A stretch of DNA of 64,000 bases. Source: DASUPK01 sp963815665 (GTDB lineage Bacteria > Actinomycetota > Thermoleophilia > Solirubrobacterales > 70-9). The notes under the pieces are model-generated. The model was not told the origin of the DNA, ran no database searches, and was given only the letters and a program-made list of their open reading frames with translations. Position 1 is the first letter of the stretch. Each line of letters starts with the position of its first letter. Both the position numbers and the translations under genes were made by a program. The stretch spans positions 620,001-684,000 of the forward strand of contig CAWFHN010000013.1 of assembly GCA_963815665.1 (NCBI GenBank). The letters are read 5' to 3'. Of this stretch, positions 24,866-34,130 are shown piece by piece.

Positions 24866-24903
24866 CAGATCTCCTTTCGTTCCGGGCGGTCTGCCCTTTG
24901 GAA

Positions 24904-25961
24904 CTAGGGATCCGGCGAGTCCTCCGAATCAATCGCTCGCGGCAGGCCGAATCTCGCGAAGAGCTCCGGGTCGCGGAACGAGTCGATCTGGCTGACCTTC
25001 TCCCCCTCCGCGAGCGTCAGGACGACGATGCCCTCGGCCTTGAAGCTGCCGTCCTCGTCCGCCCAGTAGGCCCCGAATGCGGGCTGCCCGTTGGCCTGGG
25101 CGGGCAGGACCTTCCAGCGCCTCCCCGGGCCCATGGGCAGGCGTGGCAGGAACTCGATGACCGCGTCCCGCCCGTCGAACCACTCGGACCAGGGCGGCAT
25201 CGCCAGCACCGCGTCGTCGGTCAGCATGGCGCGGATCGCATCGACGTCCGTGCCCTCCCAGGCCTCCATGAACCGGTCGACCAGCTCGCGTGCGGACTCC
25301 TCGCCGAGCGACTCGCGCGTCTGCTGTTGGCTGCGATCGGGCAGGCGCTCGTCCGTCGCCTTGCGGGCGCGCTGCAGTGCGCTGTAGACGGAGGCGGGGG
25401 TGGCGTCGAGGGTCTCGGCGACCTCGCCGGGAGAGAAGCCGAGGACGTCGGTCAGGATCAGGGCCGCGCGCTGGACCGGCGGCAGATGCTGGAGCGCGGC
25501 GGTGAAGGCGAGCTCGACCGACTCGCGCTGCTCATACCGCGCCTCCGGTGAAGCCTCTTCGTCGCCGGCCGGGAGCCGCTCGTCGGGGTAGGGCTCGACC
25601 CAGACCGATTCGACCAGGGGCTTGCCGGTCGGCTCGTGCGGGTCGGCCGGCGGCCCGAACTCGATCGGCAGGACGCGCTTGGGCCTGCGCTCGATCAGCC
25701 GCAGCGAGCTGTTGGTGGCGATCGTGTAGAGCCAGGAGCGCAGTGAGCTGCGTCCCTCGAAGCGGGCGATGCCGCGCCAGGCCCGCAGCAGGGCCTCCTG
25801 CATGGCGTCCTCGGCGTCGTGCAGCGAGCCGAGCATCCGGTAGCAGTGGGCCTGGAGCTCGCCGCGGTAGGGCTCGATCAGGCGCTCGAAGGCGCCCTGT
25901 CGCCCGACCGGGCGGCCGCCAGCAGCTCGCGCTCGCGCGGATTGTCGGGTTCCGGGCTCAT
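24904..25961 (-). CDS. ECF sigma factor with SnoaL-like C-terminal domain; apparent frameshift near residue 23
   Basis: From the ATG at 25961 the frame reads MSPEPDNPRERELLAAARSG then DR. One base later in register the conserved region 2 begins: AFERLIEPYRGELQAHCYRM. Joining the two frames needs a single missing base between 25893 and 25896 in a GGGCGCC context. Downstream the protein is intact: region 2 (SLHDAEDAMQEALLRAW), region 4 (PPVQRAALILTDVLGFSPGE) and a SnoaL-like domain (VDRFMEAWEGTDVDAIRAML) as in the SigJ/TIGR02960 group, whose C-terminal domain tunes activity. Alternatively a GTG at 25967 gives an unrelated basic N-terminus without a shift. It lacks a visible anti-sigma gene, as usual for this group. 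Confidence 0.8.
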
Positions 25962-26046
25962 GCCTCACCCCATTAGACCCGCCGAGGCGGGCCAATCCAT
26001 CGCCGGACCGATGGATTTCGCCACGCGCCGGATCTACAGGAGTGAG

Positions 26047-26454
26047 ATGGCGCCCATACGACCGCGACCCGTCGCCCATCTGGAGCTCCACACCGCCGAT
26101 GGCGCCGGCGCCCGCGCCTTCTACTCGGAGCTGCTCGGGTGGCGCTCCGAGCGGATCGAGGCGGCGGAGCGCTCCTACCTGGCGCTGGACCTCGGCGAGG
26201 GCCCGAGCGGCGGAATCGTCGAGTGCGGCACCGGGCGGGCGCTCTGGATCCCCTACGTCTCCGTGCCGGAGGTCAACCCCGTGACCGAGCGCGCCGAGGT
26301 ACTGGGGGCATCCGTCCTGCTCGGGCCGCGGGAGGGCCCGGCCGGATGGCGCAGCGTGGTCCGCGCGCCAGATGGCGGCGAGGTCGCCTTCTGGCAGCCG
26401 AAGTCGCCGGTGCCGCTCGTCGGTGGCTACGTCGCGTCCTCGGCGAAGCGGTAG
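26047..26454 (+). CDS. VOC-fold protein (glyoxalase/extradiol dioxygenase superfamily)
   Basis: 135 residues; the start has GGAG six bases upstream. Two beta-alpha-beta-beta-beta repeats: the first from VAHLELHTADGAGARAFYSEL to GWRSERIE, the second from WIPYVSVPEVNPVTERAEVLG to VVRAPDGGEVAFWQPK. Matches the single-chain VOC proteins. Metal ligands look like His in HLELH and a late Glu (GGEVAFW). Substrate unknown. The 3' end overlaps the convergent OmpR-type regulator by 28 bases. Confidence 0.85.
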   Translation: MAPIRPRPVAHLELHTADGAGARAFYSELLGWRSERIEAAERSYLALDLGEGPSGGIVECGTGRALWIPYVSVPEVNPVTERAEVLGASVLLGPREGPAGWRSVVRAPDGGEVAFWQPKSPVPLVGGYVASSAKR

Positions 26455-27143
26455 CCGACCCGGCGGACCGTCAGCACGAGCTCGGGGTTCTGCGGGTCCC
26501 GCTCGACCTTCTGGCGGAGATTCGAGATGTGGACGTCGCAGGCGCGGACGTCGCCGCGGAACTCGGTCTGCCAGAGCTCCTCCATGATCTCCTTGCGCGA
26601 GAAGACCTGCCCCGGGTTCTCCGCCAGCAGCCTCAGCACCTGGAACTCGGAGCGCGTCAGGTTGATCGGCTCGCCGCGGATCGTCACCAGATGGCGGGCG
26701 AGGTCGATGGAGACGGGGCCGGATTCGATCGCGGTTCCCTCCGCGCCGGTCGAGCGATCCAGCTCGCGCCGCCGCAGCTGCGCCCTGACCCGGCCGAGCA
26801 GCTCGCGAACCGAGAACGGCTTGGTGACGTAGTCATCGGCGCCGACCTCGAGGCCGACGACCTTGTCGACCTCCGCGTCCTTCGCGGTCAGCAGGATGAT
26901 CGGCACCGGGCTGTGCGCCCGAACCTCGCGGCAGATGTCGAGACCGCTCTTCCCCGGCATCATGATGTCCAGGATCAGCAGGTCGAAGTGGTCGTCGGAG
27001 ATCTGCCCCTCGGCCTCCCCCGCATTCGCGGCCAGCGTGACCTCGAAGCCCTCCTGCTCGAGGGCGTAGCCCACCGACTCGCGGACGGAGAGCTCGTCGT
27101 CGACCACGAGGATGCGGTTCGATGCCGGCGGCGTCGGGCTCAT
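26427..27143 (-). CDS. OmpR-family response regulator
   Basis: 238 residues. Receiver domain: ILVVDDELSVRESVG, phospho-Asp in LLILDIMMPGKSG (about 58), PIILLTAKDAE and the Lys in DDYVTKPFSVREL. C-terminal winged helix: LTRSEFQVLRLLAENPGQVF, ACDVHISNLRQKVE and VLTVRRVGYRF. The start overlaps the kinase stop (ATGA). A DNA-binding regulator phosphorylated by that kinase. Confidence 0.93.
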   Translation of the reverse strand: MSPTPPASNRILVVDDELSVRESVGYALEQEGFEVTLAANAGEAEGQISDDHFDLLILDIMMPGKSGLDICREVRAHSPVPIILLTAKDAEVDKVVGLEVGADDYVTKPFSVRELLGRVRAQLRRRELDRSTGAEGTAIESGPVSIDLARHLVTIRGEPINLTRSEFQVLRLLAENPGQVFSRKEIMEELWQTEFRGDVRACDVHISNLRQKVERDPQNPELVLTVRRVGYRFAEDAT

Positions 27144-28867
27144 GCGACGGGGGTCCGCGTCGGCTTGGCCGCGCGCAGGCGGACCCAGAAGACGCTGCCC
27201 TGGTCCGGTCCCGAGCGCAGCCCCATCTCCCCGTTCATCACGTCCACCATCCGCTTCGCGATCGAGAGGCCCAGGCCGAAACCCTCGCCCTCGAGGGTCG
27301 CGGAACCCCTGTAGAAGCGCTCGAAGACGCGATCCTGCTCCTCGGGGGGAATCCCCTTGCCTGTGTCCTGGACTTCGATCGTCACGGTCTTCTCCTCCCC
27401 CCGTGCCGCGCGAAGGGTAACCGTGCCGGGCGGGGGGGTGTGGGCACAGGCGTTGGTCAGCAGCCCGATCATCACCTGGCGGAGCAGGACCGGATCTCCC
27501 TCTGCGACCAGGTCGGAGTCGATCTCGGCGCGCATCTCGACGCCCTCTGGGGCCGCGACCGCCTCGCGCGCCTCCTCGGCGGCGAGCGACACGTCGACCA
27601 CCTGCGTCGGATCGGCCTCGCCGGCGGCCTCGACCCGGGCCAGCATGAGCAGCGACTGCGTCAGGCGGGTCATCCGCTCGGCGTCCACCGCGAGCCTGCC
27701 GAGGAAGCGGTCCCGGGCATCGGGATCGTCCTTGGCGCCGCCGCGCAGGACCTCGATCCCGCTCATGATTCCCGCCAGCGGGTTGCGCAGCTCGTGCGCG
27801 GCGTTGGAGACGAACTCGCGCTCGGCCTCCTCCCTCTTGAGCTCGTCGGTGCGGTCGCGCACCACCAGCAGCACGGCGTGCTCGGCCGGGACCCGGCGGG
27901 CCTGGAGGCCGTAGACGCGCCCGTCGATCGGGAGCACGGGGATCTCGTCCGAGCCCCCCTCCGCGGCACGCCGCAGCGACGGGATCAGGGCGGACGCGGG
28001 CTGCCCGTCCCGCACGAGCCGGGCGGCGGCCGGGTTCGTGAAGCGGACCGCGCCGTCCTCCCCCACCACGATCACGGCCTCCGTCAACCCGTCGAAGATC
28101 GCCGAGAGCCGGTCGCGCTCGGTGGCGAGCATGCTGAAGGTCTTGCGGAGCTCCTCGCGCATCGAATCCAGCGAACGGGTCAGGTCCCCGATCTCGTCGC
28201 CCCCGCCGGGCGGCAGCGGCGCCTCGAACCGGCCGGCCGCCATCTGCTCAGCCGCGCGGGCGAGCCGCCTCACCCGGGTCGCGATCAGCGAGGACACCAG
28301 GAAGCCGACCAGCACGCCGATGCCGATCGCGATCAGGAGCGCCCGCAGCCGATCGCCGCGAAGCTGATCGAAGGCCCTGGTCAGCGCCGGGGGCGGCTCC
28401 GCGCGGACGACCACGGCGCCGCGCACGAATTTCTTGCCGAAGATCGGGACGGCCGCCACCGTCACGTTCCCCGGCAAGCTCGCCCGGTAGCGGCGGTTGG
28501 CGAGCGCGGCTCGAACCGCCTCCGGCTTCTGCTGCACGGCGGCGAACGCGGCGAGGTTCTGGCCCGGCGCGAACGGGTGGCCGTGCCTGTTGACCGCCCA
28601 CGCTTCGAAGTTCCCGTTGTTCGCCAGCGCCAGCACGTTGGCGGCGTGCAGCTTGTCGACCTTGGCCAGGTTGTCCGCGAGGCTGGACGTCTTGCCGACG
28701 GCGAGGTTGGCGGACTGGCTCTGGAGCGTGCGCCCCGACGAGTCGTCGACGAAGACGTAGACGGACGCCGCCGTGATCAGCGAGACGCCGGCGAAGGCAG
28801 CGCCGAGCCACAGCCGCATCGGAATGCGGCGGCCTCTCTCCCCACCCCTAACGCTGCCATCGGCCAT
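27140..28867 (-). CDS. Membrane sensor histidine kinase with HAMP and PAS-like domains
   Basis: 575 residues. TM1 about 18-38, then an extracellular sensor of roughly 120 residues and TM2 about 175-197. HAMP (RRLARAAEQMAAGRFEAPLP) follows, then a PAS-like segment (LSAIFDGLTEAVIVVGEDG). The HisKA domain has the phospho-His in NAAHELRNPLAGIMSGIEVL; the ATPase has NACAHTPPPG (N box), DTGKGIPPEEQDRVFERFYR (G1/F) and GFGLGLSIAKRMV (G2). A complete transmembrane kinase of the OmpR-pairing class. Its stop overlaps the regulator start. The signal is unknown. Confidence 0.93.
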   Translation of the reverse strand: MADGSVRGGERGRRIPMRLWLGAAFAGVSLITAASVYVFVDDSSGRTLQSQSANLAVGKTSSLADNLAKVDKLHAANVLALANNGNFEAWAVNRHGHPFAPGQNLAAFAAVQQKPEAVRAALANRRYRASLPGNVTVAAVPIFGKKFVRGAVVVRAEPPPALTRAFDQLRGDRLRALLIAIGIGVLVGFLVSSLIATRVRRLARAAEQMAAGRFEAPLPPGGGDEIGDLTRSLDSMREELRKTFSMLATERDRLSAIFDGLTEAVIVVGEDGAVRFTNPAAARLVRDGQPASALIPSLRRAAEGGSDEIPVLPIDGRVYGLQARRVPAEHAVLLVVRDRTDELKREEAEREFVSNAAHELRNPLAGIMSGIEVLRGGAKDDPDARDRFLGRLAVDAERMTRLTQSLLMLARVEAAGEADPTQVVDVSLAAEEAREAVAAPEGVEMRAEIDSDLVAEGDPVLLRQVMIGLLTNACAHTPPPGTVTLRAARGEEKTVTIEVQDTGKGIPPEEQDRVFERFYRGSATLEGEGFGLGLSIAKRMVDVMNGEMGLRSGPDQGSVFWVRLRAAKPTRTPVA

Positions 28868-28891
28868 CGTGCACAGATTGTGACCGCTTGC

Positions 28892-30031
28892 TCACACGCC
28901 TGGTGCAAGCGCGGCGGCCAGGCGGAGCCAGAGCGCCTCGAGGGCGAGCTCCTCCGAGACGTTGACGCGCAGGCGCCGGCGGGTGTCGAGCACCCACTCG
29001 ACCGCGAGGCGCGCGCCGGCGGGGTCCAGGCCCTGGGCGTCCTCGGCGAGCTGGTCGAGGCGGTCGGCGTTCAGCACGACGTCGCCCGCCCCCGAGGCGA
29101 TCGCCACCACGTCGCGATACCAGGCGCAGCAGAGCGCGAGACCGAGGTCGAGTGCCTGGGTGCGAGCGCGCCGCTCGGTGCGCTTCACCTGCTCGGTCGC
29201 CTCCCGCGTCAGCTTCCCCTTACGGCCTCGTTTCGCCATTCCCTCGCCCTCCTCGACCAGGCGGCGCTCCTCCTCGGCGCCGGCCTCCTGGCCCGCCTCG
29301 CTCGCGGCGTCGAGCAGGGCGCGCCAGGGCTCGGGGGGTGCGTCCTGCGATAGGGCGGCCCGGGCGGCGGCCTCGGCGGTCGCCCTCAGCGCGGCACCGC
29401 TCTCGCCGAGGAGAAGGCGAGCGAGCTCCACGTCGCCGCCGCTGAGACGGGCGGCCGCGGCGGCCTCCTCGCCCGCGCCCAGCGCCTCGATCACCGCGTC
29501 GGGCGCCAGCGGACCGAACTCCACCGGCGTGCAGCGGGAGATGATGGTCTCGGCGAGCAGCTCGGGCTCCGAGCAGACGAGGATCAGATGGGCAAACGGC
29601 GCCGGCTCCTCGAGCGTCTTCAGCAGCGCGTTCTGGCTCTCATCGCGCAGGTCCTCCGCCTCCTCGATGACGAACACCCTGCGCCCGCCCTCAGCCGGGC
29701 TCAGGCTGGATGCCCGGATCACCGATTCGCGGACGTCGTCCACCAAGTGCTGCGCGCCGGGCGGTCGCAGCCAGGCCAGGTCGGGGTGCGGAGAGGGATC
29801 GAGCAGCGCGCGTCGCCGGGCGTCGTCGGGGTCCGGCGCCTCCTCGGCGAGCAGCTCCGCCGCGAACGCCCGAGCGGCGGCGGCCTTGCCGGCGCCGCGT
29901 GGCCCGCGGAAGATGTAGGCGTGGCCGGGTGAGGCGAGCGCGGCCACCAGCGCCGCACGCGCCCGCGGCTGGTGGCGGGTCGCCTCCGCCAGGGCCTCGG
30001 GGATCGCGGGACCGCTCGCCGCGGCCTCCAT
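28892..30031 (-). CDS. holB: DNA polymerase III delta' subunit
   Basis: 379 residues from the ATG at 30031, which shares one base with the tmk stop (a GTG at 30034 is just upstream). Clamp-loader AAA+ subunit. Walker A region FRGPRGAGKAAAARAFAAEL (about 42-61), Walker B-like RVFVIEEAEDL followed by SQNALLKTLEEPAPFAHLIL, and the sensor 1 region with ETIISRC (the SRC motif). The lysine of the P-loop is kept, although delta' need not hydrolyse ATP. Position directly after tmk, downstream of topA, is the order seen in many bacteria. Confidence 0.9.
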   Translation of the reverse strand: MEAAASGPAIPEALAEATRHQPRARAALVAALASPGHAYIFRGPRGAGKAAAARAFAAELLAEEAPDPDDARRRALLDPSPHPDLAWLRPPGAQHLVDDVRESVIRASSLSPAEGGRRVFVIEEAEDLRDESQNALLKTLEEPAPFAHLILVCSEPELLAETIISRCTPVEFGPLAPDAVIEALGAGEEAAAAARLSGGDVELARLLLGESGAALRATAEAAARAALSQDAPPEPWRALLDAASEAGQEAGAEEERRLVEEGEGMAKRGRKGKLTREATEQVKRTERRARTQALDLGLALCCAWYRDVVAIASGAGDVVLNADRLDQLAEDAQGLDPAGARLAVEWVLDTRRRLRVNVSEELALEALWLRLAAALAPGV

Positions 30032-30627
30032 CACAACACCCCCGCCCGCACCTCGGCGAGCACGGCCGCGTGGACCGTGTCGCGGTCGCCGTCCGCGTCC
30101 ACCACGCGGACCCGCTCCGGGTCGCGGCGGGCCACCTGGTCGTAGCCCTCGGCGACCCGGCGCTGGAGCTCGATTCCCTCCTCCTCGAATCGGTCGGCCT
30201 TGCGGCGGCCGATTCGCTTCGCGGCGCGATCGGGATCCATGCGCAACAGGATCGTCAGGTCCGGCCAGACGCCGCCGGTGGCGAGATCGCAGATCTCCTC
30301 GACCCGCTCGGCGCCCAGCCCTCGCGCCACGCCCTGGTAGGCGACGCTCGAGTCACTGAAGCGGTCGCAGACCACGTCGCGCCCCGCTTCCCGCGCGGGT
30401 CCGACGATGAGCCCCACCAGCTCGGCGCGGGCGGCGCAGAAGAGCAGCAGCTCGGCCAGCGGATCGAGCTCCAGGTGCGGGTCCTTCAGCACCTGCCGGA
30501 TGCGCTCCCCGGCCTTGGTCCCGCCCGGCTCGCGCACGAGCAGCACGTCCTCGCCGAGCGCGCGGGCGAGCAGCTTGGCCTGGGTGGTCTTCCCGGACCC
30601 GTCGATTCCCTCGAGCGAGATGAACAT
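30031..30627 (-). CDS. tmk: Thymidylate kinase
   Basis: dTMP + ATP to dTDP + ADP, in dTTP synthesis. 198 residues. P-loop in LEGIDGSGKTTQAKLLA (about 5-21), the DR-motif in CDRFSDSSVAYQG, and the LID region with RIGRRKADRFEEEG. The Glu of REPGGTKAGE is the usual substrate-contact motif. Coupled to holB. Confidence 0.95.
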   Translation of the reverse strand: MFISLEGIDGSGKTTQAKLLARALGEDVLLVREPGGTKAGERIRQVLKDPHLELDPLAELLLFCAARAELVGLIVGPAREAGRDVVCDRFSDSSVAYQGVARGLGAERVEEICDLATGGVWPDLTILLRMDPDRAAKRIGRRKADRFEEEGIELQRRVAEGYDQVARRDPERVRVVDADGDRDTVHAAVLAEVRAGVL

Positions 30628-30698
30628 CTTGGACCCAGGCTAACCGCGCGAACCGCCGGAGCAGTAAGTTGGGCCGACTGCCAGGGGAAGGAGTGGCG

Positions 30699-31559
30699 AT
30701 GGATTCGAAGGCTGTTGATCCCGATGCGTTCCGCGATACGCAGCGAGAGCAGTGGGATGTAGCCGCACCGGGCTGGAAGAGGTGGTCAAACTGGCTTGAC
30801 GGGCACGCCGGCCCGGTCAGCATGAGGCTGGTGGAAATGGCCGGCGTCGAGCCGGGCAGCCGGGTGCTGGACGTCGCCGCCGGCTATGGCGAGCCGACGC
30901 TGACCGCCGCCCGCAAGGCGGGTCCCGAGGGGGCCGTGGTGGCCACCGACATCTCCGCGGAGATGCTGGCCTACGGCCGCGAGAGGGCGGCGGCTGCCGG
31001 GATGGACAACATCGAGTTCATGAATGCCGACGCCTCGGCGCTCGACTTTCCCGCCGAGAGCTTCGACGCCGCGGTTTCGCGGTGGGGAATCATCTTCGAG
31101 CCGGATGGTGAGGGCGCGGCGGCGCGCATTCGCGGCTTCCTGAAGCCCGGATCACGGATGGCGATCAGCTCTTGGGGAACTCCCGATCGGGTACCGATGA
31201 TCGCCAGGCCGATGCAGACCGCGATGAAGCTGCTCGACGTTCCGCCGCCGCCACCGGGCACCCCGGGTCCACTCTCCCGCCCGACGCCGGAGGCAATCGG
31301 CGGCCTGCTGGAGGGCGGCGGCTTCTCAGGCGTTCAGGTTGAGGATCTGGAGATCACCTTCGAGTGGAAGTCGCCCGAGGAATTCAGCGCCCACACCAAG
31401 GACATCATCGCCCCGGTCAGGAGGATGATCGAGGCCCATCCCGAGGACCTCCAGGATCAGGCCTGGAAGGCAATCGCCGATGACATCAGGGACCTGGCTG
31501 ACGACGATGGCGCCCTGCGCCTCACCAACCAGGTGCTGCTGGCCGCCGGCCAGGCCTAA
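30699..31559 (+). CDS. Class I SAM-dependent methyltransferase
   Basis: 286 residues; start has GGAAGGAG five bases upstream. SAM-binding motif I is VLDVAAGYGEPTLTAA (about 55-70), the acidic residue ending strand 2 is in VVATDISAEML, motif II region FMNADASALDFPAESFDAAV. UbiE/COQ5-like type, usual for small-molecule C- or O-methylation. It sits between tmk (divergent) and topA (convergent), so its position gives no substrate. A paralogue-like methyltransferase is at 38227-39054. Confidence 0.85.
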   Translation: MDSKAVDPDAFRDTQREQWDVAAPGWKRWSNWLDGHAGPVSMRLVEMAGVEPGSRVLDVAAGYGEPTLTAARKAGPEGAVVATDISAEMLAYGRERAAAAGMDNIEFMNADASALDFPAESFDAAVSRWGIIFEPDGEGAAARIRGFLKPGSRMAISSWGTPDRVPMIARPMQTAMKLLDVPPPPPGTPGPLSRPTPEAIGGLLEGGGFSGVQVEDLEITFEWKSPEEFSAHTKDIIAPVRRMIEAHPEDLQDQAWKAIADDIRDLADDDGALRLTNQVLLAAGQA

Positions 31560-31570
31560 CCGCGTTGGAA

Positions 31571-34018
31571 CTAGCTCTTCGGCTTGGTCTTGGAGCCGGC
31601 CTTCGAGCCTGAGCCGTTCTTCGCCCGAGCGCCGTTGCCCGACTTCGCGCGTGTGCCGGAGCCGTTCTTCGCCTTGGCGCCGTTCTTGGCCCGCTTCACC
31701 CTGGTGGCCGACGCTTGGCCGGCGATCTTCTCCGCCTCCTTCGCGGCCTCGACCGGGTCGACGTCCTTGCCCTCGCCGTCCTTGGCGGCGGCCTCGGCCG
31801 CCTCCTTGGCGGCCTTGGCGGCCTCGCGCTCGGCGCGGCGGGCCTTCATCTCGGCCATGGAGGGGCACTCGTCGTTCAGGCAGAGCTTCCAGGGGCGACC
31901 TCGCCAGGGGACGACCTGGAGACGTGGGGTTCGCTCGCAGACCGAGCAGGTCTCCTCGATCTTGTAGAGGCCGCGAACCCGCTGCGGCAACGGGAAGGTG
32001 ACGTCGCAGGAGTCGGGCGACTCCGGATCGTCCCCGTCCCAGCCCTGGCAGCCGACGAAGCGCTTGCCCGACTTGCGGGCCTTGATGATCCGCAGCATGT
32101 TGGGAGAGCCGTCCTCCTGCTTGCGGCCCGCCTCCCGGCAGACGACGCAGGGACCGAGGATCCGATCCTGGTCCATCCCGGCCCAGACCTCACGGGCGAA
32201 CTTGCGCCACTTCGCGTCCTCGTCCTCGGTCTTGACGTCGTCGCCCATCTCGTCGAAGGCCGACCGGAGCATGTCGCGGCTGTCGGAGAGGACCTGGTCC
32301 TTGGTCATCTCGCCGGCGGCGATCTGGTCCATCTCCGCCTCCATCTCGGCGGTCATGTCGGGCGTCGCCATGCGCGGCACGTAGTTCTCGAACGCCTTCG
32401 ACATCGCGATGCCGGTCTCCGAGGGCTCCGGCGGGTTGGCGAAGACGTAGCCGCGGTCATAGAGCTTCTGGATGATGTCCGCCCGCGTCGCCTTGGTGCC
32501 GAGCCCCGCCTCCTCCATCATCTCGATCAGCTTGCCCTGGCTGATCCGGGGCGGCGGCGGGGTCTCCTTGCCCTCCATCTCGACGTTCTCGATCACCAGC
32601 TCCTGGCCCTCGGTGAGCTTGGGGATCTCGGTGTCGGCCGAGCGGGCGTAGGTGTAGATCGCGGCGAAGCCCGGATCCACGACCACGGAACCGCGGATGA
32701 AGTAGGTCTCGCCCTCCTCTGCCTCCGGCCTCCCCTTCGCAGTGACGATGTTCGCCCGCGTCCCCTCGCTGATCATCGGCGGCGAGAAGGTGGCGAGGAA
32801 GCGGCGGGCGACCAGCTCGTAGACGCGGCGATGAGCCTCCGAACGGGCCTCGAGGCGCACCGGGTTGACGGCCTGCGTCGGATAGATCGGCGGGTGGTCG
32901 GTGGTCTCCTTCTTGCCGCGTGTCGCCTCGAGCTCGCGGCCGTCGAGCAGGAACTCGGCCGCCTTGAAGTCGTCGATGCCGACCAGCTGCTTGACCAGCT
33001 CCTTGGTGTCGAGCGACTTCGGATAGACGGTGTTGTCGGTACGCGGGTAGGAGAGGTACCCGTCCATGTAGAGGTCCTCGGCGATCCGCATGGCCCGTGA
33101 GGGCGTGATGCCCAGGCGGCTGGAGGCATCGGTCGTGAAGGCGGTGGTGTTGAGGGGGGTCGGCGGCTTGCGGGTGTTCTTCCGCGCGGTGATCTCCTTC
33201 ACCGTGCCCGGCGTCTTCGAGTTCTCCACGGCGGCCTTGGCCTCGTCCTGAACCCAGAACTTGTCCGTGGTGTGCTCGGCGACGAAGTCGCCATCCGGAT
33301 GAGCGAACTTGGCGGTCACCTCCCAGAAGGGGACCGGCTCGTGAGCGCGCCGTTCGAGCTCGCGCTGCACGATCAAGCCGAGGGTCGGGCTCTGGACGCG
33401 GCCGACGGAGAGGAAGTTGGAGCCGAAGCGCCGCGTGGCCATCGAGACCGAGCGGGTCAGCGTCGCGCCCCAGATCAGGTCCATGTCCTGGCGGGCCGCG
33501 CCGGCGTTGGCCAGCGGCATCGACAGCTCATCCAGGTTGCTGAAGGCGCGCTCGATCTCATCCTTGGTCAGGGCGGAGTAGCGGGCACGCTTCACGGGGG
33601 TGCCGTCCTCGTGGACACCCTCGGCGGTGGCAAGATCGGGGTTTGCCGCGACGACCTCCTGCAGAGCCTCCAGGCCGATCAGCTCGCCCTCGCGGTCGTA
33701 GTCCGTCGCGATGATTAGATCGTCGGCGTCGGCGGCGACCTTCGCCAGGGCGCGGACTACGTTCTTGTCCGTCGGCTCCTTGATCAGGTCGGCGTCGATC
33801 AGATCTCGCGGATTGGTCTCCTGCCAGTTGTTGTACGACTCGGGGAACGCCGGCTTGAGGACGTGGCCCTTCAGCCCGATGGTCATGTGATCGCCCGAGT
33901 CGTCCGACCACTCGTAGTACGGGGTCTTGAAGGAGGCGCTCTCCTTGGCGGTTCCGCCGCTCAGGATCTCCGAGATCTTCTTCGCGCTGTTGTTCTTCTC
34001 TGTGACTATCAGTCGCAT
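31571..34018 (-). CDS. topA: Type IA DNA topoisomerase I, archaeal-like sequence, with Lys-rich tail
   Basis: 815 residues from the ATG at 34018 (GGAGGG 6 bases upstream); the longer frame to 34240 is not needed. Relaxes negative supercoils. The N-terminal TOPRIM domain starts MRLIVTEKNNSAKKISEIL, not the bacterial VESPAKAKTI, and has IATDYDREGELIG. The active tyrosine is in YLSYPRTDNTVYP. FLSVGRVQSPTLGLIVQREL and ESYNNW also follow archaeal topoisomerase I rather than E. coli TopA. Two C-terminal zinc ribbons (CVVCREAG...C and CSVCERTP...C) precede about 90 residues of Ala/Lys-rich sequence with repeated AKNGSG-type units, like the basic tails of actinobacterial TopA that raise processivity. 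Confidence 0.93.
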   Translation of the reverse strand: MRLIVTEKNNSAKKISEILSGGTAKESASFKTPYYEWSDDSGDHMTIGLKGHVLKPAFPESYNNWQETNPRDLIDADLIKEPTDKNVVRALAKVAADADDLIIATDYDREGELIGLEALQEVVAANPDLATAEGVHEDGTPVKRARYSALTKDEIERAFSNLDELSMPLANAGAARQDMDLIWGATLTRSVSMATRRFGSNFLSVGRVQSPTLGLIVQRELERRAHEPVPFWEVTAKFAHPDGDFVAEHTTDKFWVQDEAKAAVENSKTPGTVKEITARKNTRKPPTPLNTTAFTTDASSRLGITPSRAMRIAEDLYMDGYLSYPRTDNTVYPKSLDTKELVKQLVGIDDFKAAEFLLDGRELEATRGKKETTDHPPIYPTQAVNPVRLEARSEAHRRVYELVARRFLATFSPPMISEGTRANIVTAKGRPEAEEGETYFIRGSVVVDPGFAAIYTYARSADTEIPKLTEGQELVIENVEMEGKETPPPPRISQGKLIEMMEEAGLGTKATRADIIQKLYDRGYVFANPPEPSETGIAMSKAFENYVPRMATPDMTAEMEAEMDQIAAGEMTKDQVLSDSRDMLRSAFDEMGDDVKTEDEDAKWRKFAREVWAGMDQDRILGPCVVCREAGRKQEDGSPNMLRIIKARKSGKRFVGCQGWDGDDPESPDSCDVTFPLPQRVRGLYKIEETCSVCERTPRLQVVPWRGRPWKLCLNDECPSMAEMKARRAEREAAKAAKEAAEAAAKDGEGKDVDPVEAAKEAEKIAGQASATRVKRAKNGAKAKNGSGTRAKSGNGARAKNGSGSKAGSKTKPKS

Positions 34019-34130
34019 ATGTGCCCTCCACCGTAGCCGCGGGGTGGGATGCCCACTCCATATACGGACTTTCGGGTCGAGCGGTCGGCGAGGGTAGCAG
34101 GGGGCTCCTGTGGCTTTAGGCTCTTTCCTC

